From Paratractidigestivibacter sp963605405 (lineage in GTDB: Bacteria > Actinomycetota > Coriobacteriia > Coriobacteriales > Atopobiaceae), in contig CAVCUP010000008.1 of NCBI GenBank assembly GCA_963605405.1, positions 38,351 through 102,350 of the forward strand: DNA of 64,000 nucleotides, read 5' to 3'. A program made the position numbers and the translations under genes. Of the stretch, positions 61,661 through 64,000 are shown piece by piece (within the stretch, counting starts at the first letter, position 1; every line of letters starts with the position of its first letter). Below the pieces are notes generated by a model, which was not told the DNA's origin, made no database searches, and was given only the letters and a program-made list of their open reading frames with translations.

Positions 61661-62524
61661 ATGGCACGCATCGTCATCGCGTCCGAGGCCGGCGCCTGCT
61701 ACGGCGTCGAACGCGCGCTCAGGATGGTCGAGGAGGCCGCCGAGAGCTCTGAGGTGCCCGTCCACACGCTGGGGCCCCTGATCCACAACCCGCGCGTGGT
61801 CGGCAGCCTCGCCGAGAAAGGCGTGACCGTGGTTTCTTCCCCGGACGAGGCCGCCGAGCACACGCTTCTGCTGCGCACGCACGGCGTCACCCCCGACGAG
61901 GAGGGCCATGCCCGCGAGCTTTGCCACGAAGTCCTCGATGCCACCTGCCCCTTCGTGAAGAAGGTCCACCAGGCCGCGGCGCGCCTCGCGCGCGAGGGCT
62001 ACCAGGTCGTCGTGGTGGGGGAGACCGGCCACCCCGAGGTCGAGGCCACGCTGCCGCACGCGCCGGGAGCCGTGGTCGTGGGCAACGCCGCCGAGGCCGC
62101 GGCCCTGCCCGAGTCGAAGAAGATCGGCGTCGTCGTGCAGACCACCCAGTCCCGGGCGAACCTCGAGGCCGTTGTCGCGGCGCTTCTCGGCCGCGCCGAG
62201 GAGATCCGCGTGATCAACACGATCTGCGACGCCACGAGCGGCCACCAGGGCGCGTGTGCCGAGCTGGCCGCCCAGGCGGACGTCATGGTCGTCATCGGCG
62301 GGCGCATCTCCGCGAACACCAAGCGCCTGGCCGAGATCTCCGCCGAGCTCTGCCCGCGCACTCATCACATCGAGGGCGCCGACGAGATCGACCCCTCCTG
62401 GTTCGACGGCGCCGAGCTTATCGGCATCACCGCCGGTGCTAGCACCCCCGCCGCCCACATCGAGGCCGTCCAGGACCGCATTTCAGACCTCGTGAACAGG
62501 GGACGTAGCGCTGTTCACGCGTGA
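61661..62524 (+). CDS. ispH: 4-hydroxy-3-methylbut-2-enyl diphosphate reductase
   Basis: 287 residues. Three cluster cysteines are in AGACYGVERAL, LDATCPFVKKVH and NTICDATSGHQ; the latter two regions plus GPLIHNPRVV and GETGHPEVEA are family marks. It makes IPP and DMAPP, the last MEP step. The final ~10 codons (VNRGRSAVHA) lie inside a palindromic repeat that also supplies the stop codon, so the true ancestral C-terminus may have been different. Confidence 0.96.
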   Translation: MARIVIASEAGACYGVERALRMVEEAAESSEVPVHTLGPLIHNPRVVGSLAEKGVTVVSSPDEAAEHTLLLRTHGVTPDEEGHARELCHEVLDATCPFVKKVHQAAARLAREGYQVVVVGETGHPEVEATLPHAPGAVVVGNAAEAAALPESKKIGVVVQTTQSRANLEAVVAALLGRAEEIRVINTICDATSGHQGACAELAAQADVMVVIGGRISANTKRLAEISAELCPRTHHIEGADEIDPSWFDGAELIGITAGASTPAAHIEAVQDRISDLVNRGRSAVHA

Positions 62525-62548
62525 ACGGGGATGCGTCCCCTGTTCACG
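62491..62548. repeat. REP-like palindrome overlapping the ispH stop
   Basis: Perfect 15-base arms CGTGAACAGGGGACG (62491-62505) and CGTCCCCTGTTCACG (62534-62548), with an inner perfect palindrome GTTCACGCGTGAAC (62513-62526) that contains the ispH stop TGA (62522-62524). It can fold as a cruciform or a transcript-end hairpin. Confidence 0.85.
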
Positions 62549-62561
62549 CGTTCCACATGCA

Positions 62562-62704
62562 ACCAAACTTCGACTTTGCGGCAAGAATCGGGTTAAATCG
62601 TCGTCTCGCGACCCCAAGCTCTCGTCTTTGGGCATGTTTGCCCAGTTGATTTGCTTTAGATGGTCCGTACGAAACCGAAACTTGCCGCAAAGTCGAACTT
62701 TGGT
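62562..62704. repeat. 143-bp element with 33-bp terminal inverted repeats, family C
   Basis: Left arm 62562-62594 and right arm 62672-62704 are inverted repeats with four mismatches; they share TTCGACTTTGCGGCAAG. About 77 bases lie between. No coding capacity. It is distinct in sequence from families A and B and sits 14 bases after the REP-like palindrome. Confidence 0.85.
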
Positions 62705-62750
62705 GTCGTGCGACCTCTTACTCGAGCGGCCATGTCCCACGGTCGCCTAA

Positions 62751-62756
62751 TATACT
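62751..62756 (+). promoter_or_regulatory. Candidate -10 box for the small GG-motif gene
   Basis: TATACT, preceded by TAA (TAATATACT), 45 bases before the start codon. No good -35 at 16-18 bases, so an activator or extended -10 may be needed. Confidence 0.35.
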
Positions 62757-62800
62757 GAGGCTACTCAAGTCGAAAAACGTAATAGAGGAAGGTGGGAACC

Positions 62801-63118
62801 ATGTCCGACAAGCAGAACAACTCCGCGTCCGTCGTCCCCGACCAGGACCTCAATGAGGTGACGGGGGGTTACATCACGTGTGAGGACTCCTCGACCGGCA
62901 AATATTACAAGTACACGGGCAATGACAAGGACAAGAAGTACGCCTGCCCCAACTGCGGGCGCCCCGTGCATTCCGGCGCCGGTTGGAGGTTCTATTGCAA
63001 CCCCTGCAACGAGTCGTGGTTCTGCGAGGGGCTCCTTCGCCCCAACCTCAACAGCGGCGTATGGAAGGAAATCTCTGAACAGGAGTACTACGGGGGCGTC
63101 AGTTTCCCCGGCTACTAA
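62801..63118 (+). CDS. Small protein with double-glycine leader-like N-terminus and zinc-ribbon-like cysteines
   Basis: 105 residues from ATG 62801 behind GAGGAAGGTGGG. The N-terminus (1-26) is hydrophilic and ends DQDLNEVTGGYI, matching the L-x-x-V-x-GG pattern of double-glycine leaders of bacteriocins and other C39-peptidase-processed peptides. After the GG, about 80 residues include CPNCGRPVHSG and FYCNPCNESWFC: two Cys-x-x-Cys pairs plus one further Cys, likely a zinc ribbon, with aromatic residues throughout (Tyr/Trp/Phe). No transporter, immunity or maturation gene is seen in the window. I cannot name a family. An ordinary cytosolic zinc-ribbon protein with a chance GG motif is the alternative. 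Confidence 0.7.
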   Translation: MSDKQNNSASVVPDQDLNEVTGGYITCEDSSTGKYYKYTGNDKDKKYACPNCGRPVHSGAGWRFYCNPCNESWFCEGLLRPNLNSGVWKEISEQEYYGGVSFPGY

Positions 63119-63263
63119 ACGCGCATCGTCGAGGTCCTCGCTACTTGCTGCGATTCGACGCGGCAAGGCCTCCTTGACCTTCAAAACGAATCGATTCGGA
63201 CTTCATCCTTTTCCGAGCAGTCCCCATTTCCGCTGTCTAAGAAATGGGTCTGTTTGGAATTTG

Positions 63264-63305
63264 ACGCCTCCCGTTTCTTGGACCCGAGAAACGGGAGGCG
63301 TTCTT
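63264..63305 (+). terminator. Strong terminator downstream of the GG-motif gene
   Basis: ACGCCTCCCGTTTCT (63264-63278) pairs perfectly with AGAAACGGGAGGCGT (63287-63301), then TCTTA. The 145 bases between the gene and this hairpin hold nothing recognisable. Confidence 0.85.
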
Positions 63306-63306
63306 A

Positions 63307-63561
63307 TGTGAACGGACCCCAGGGCGAAGCGCAGCAGGGAGGCGAGAATGCTGGCGGACGAGGAGTCGTCGGCCACGTCAAGGAGGAGTTCTGCCGCAGC
63401 GGAAATAGGGAAGCTCCGAGGACATCAAACGCGAACGGTTCGCGCACACCGTCCATTGGAACATGCGCCGGAGGCAGGAAAGATTGAAGGGCCTGACCCC
63501 GGAGGAGTTCCGGAATCAGGCCCTCGCGGCCCAATCGTTATTTAGGACGTCCAGGTTTTGA
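63307..63561 (+). pseudogene. IS3-family transposase, C-terminal remnant with frameshifts
   Basis: Pieces of the IS3 OrfB end are readable in two frames: GPQGEAQQGG and GVVGHVKEEFC in the first, then DIKRERFAHTVHWNMRRRQE, RLKGLTPEEFRNQALAAQ to the stop at 63559-63561. This corresponds to the end of the rve integrase core (the FFG-x-LK-x-E and NTRR-x-x-x-LKG-x-TP-x-E regions). The N-terminal and most of the catalytic domain are missing, so it is a decayed copy. Confidence 0.75.
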
Positions 63562-63630
63562 GGCGCAGCTCATTGCGCTCAGCTGACCCGTAATGAACGG
63601 GAGGCGAGAGGCTCGCCGGGTCGGCGGCGC

Positions 63631-64000
63631 CTAGTCCTCGCGGCGAGACATGCGCGCGGCGGCGAGGCAGGCGACGGCCAGGGCGAGAAGGGCCGCGGGG
63701 CCTCGGTGGGCGGCGTCGCCGGTGGAGGGGATGCCCTTCTTGGCTGCCTTCTTGGCCCCCTTGGCCGCGGCCTCGCCGGTCTCGGTCGCCCCGCCCTTCT
63801 TCTCGGCGTCGCCTTCCTTCTTCTCGTTCTCGTCCTTCTTCTCGCCCTCGTCCTTCTCGTCGTCGCCGGAGGCGGAGTCCTCGGGTGCGGCGACCTTGAC
63901 GGTGGCGGTCACGTCGAGGGAGAGCCCGCTCGTGTCGACCGGGACGTCGTCGGCGGCCGCGACGCGGGTCACCTTGCCCTTGACGGTCAGCTCCTGGGCG
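63631..64000 (-). CDS. Cell-wall-anchored surface protein, C-terminal part (cut by window edge)
   Basis: Open frame entering from the right edge. The last 33 residues form a sortase sorting signal: IPSTGD (an LPXTG variant), a hydrophobic helix (PAALLALAVACLAAA) and a positive tail RMSRRED. Before it is a Lys/Glu-rich spacer of about 50 residues (DDEKDEGEKKDENEKKE) that would cross the wall, and before that a segment ending SLDVTATVKVAAPED, like a beta-sandwich repeat. Ligand or role cannot be judged from the visible ~120 residues. Confidence 0.8.
   Translation of the reverse strand, partial: AQELTVKGKVTRVAAADDVPVDTSGLSLDVTATVKVAAPEDSASGDDEKDEGEKKDENEKKEGDAEKKGGATETGEAAAKGAKKAAKKGIPSTGDAAHRGPAALLALAVACLAAARMSRRED

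Overview
The window looks like chromosome of a high-GC Gram-positive bacterium of the Coriobacteriia (Collinsella/Coriobacteriaceae-like; inferred from gene content and order, not proven). The support is: strong G/C bias at third codon positions, a split glycyl-tRNA synthetase (glyQ + glyS), pyruvate phosphate dikinase, TrmFO and XerC, non-mevalonate isoprenoid genes (dxr, ispG, ispH), a sortase-type wall-anchor protein, and frequent TTG/GTG starts behind good ribosome binding sites.

Layout. 1-1172: a two-component system on the minus strand (kinase cut by the window edge). 1410-6911: rpsP-khpA-rimM-trmD-lepB then glyQ-glyS. 6986-10834: a half-length PPDK-regulator-like gene, an interspersed repeat, and ppdK. 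10973-13301: a membrane-anchored protein of unknown role, rplS and rnhB. 13495-18922: yraN-comM-dprA-trmFO-xerC. 19244-22412: rpsB-tsf and pyrH-frr. 22637-25739: a solute-binding lipoprotein overlapping a hybrid sensor kinase. 25844-33154: uppS-cdsA-dxr-rseP-ispG-proS, a lipid/isoprenoid/membrane operon ending in a strong terminator. 33229-35407: an FMN hydroxy-acid oxidase-like enzyme and an aminotransferase.

35431-47020 is the accessory part. It holds three near-identical tRNA-Ala(GGC) genes, a hypothetical membrane protein between inverted copies of a ~232-bp repeat, a giant three-domain glycosyltransferase whose first third is lower in GC, an IS481-type element with a frameshifted transposase, a remnant of a second (IS1595-like) transposase, tRNA-Pro, a NUDIX gene, a DEAD-box helicase, and tRNA-Met/Ile2 and tRNA-Val. 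47024-52124 is a rhamnoside-use module (MFS transporter, GH78 rhamnosidase, AraC regulator) bracketed by two 137-bp palindromic elements. 52354-54222 is an OatA-like acyltransferase.

54580-62524 returns to a core block: an ABC-F ATPase, a small membrane protein, an M50 protease, scpA-scpB-rluB, and cmk-plsC-ispH. The right end carries two palindromic repeats, a small double-glycine-leader-like protein with a zinc-ribbon-like cysteine pattern, an IS3 transposase remnant, and the C-terminus of a wall-anchored surface protein.

The least ordinary items are the small GG-motif protein at 62801, the RseP homologue with an HTH-like insert at 28823, the half-length PPDK regulator at 6986, the GT2-DUF4422-GT8 fusion at 37932, and three separate families of terminal-inverted-repeat elements, one of which shares its terminus with the IS1595-like remnant.
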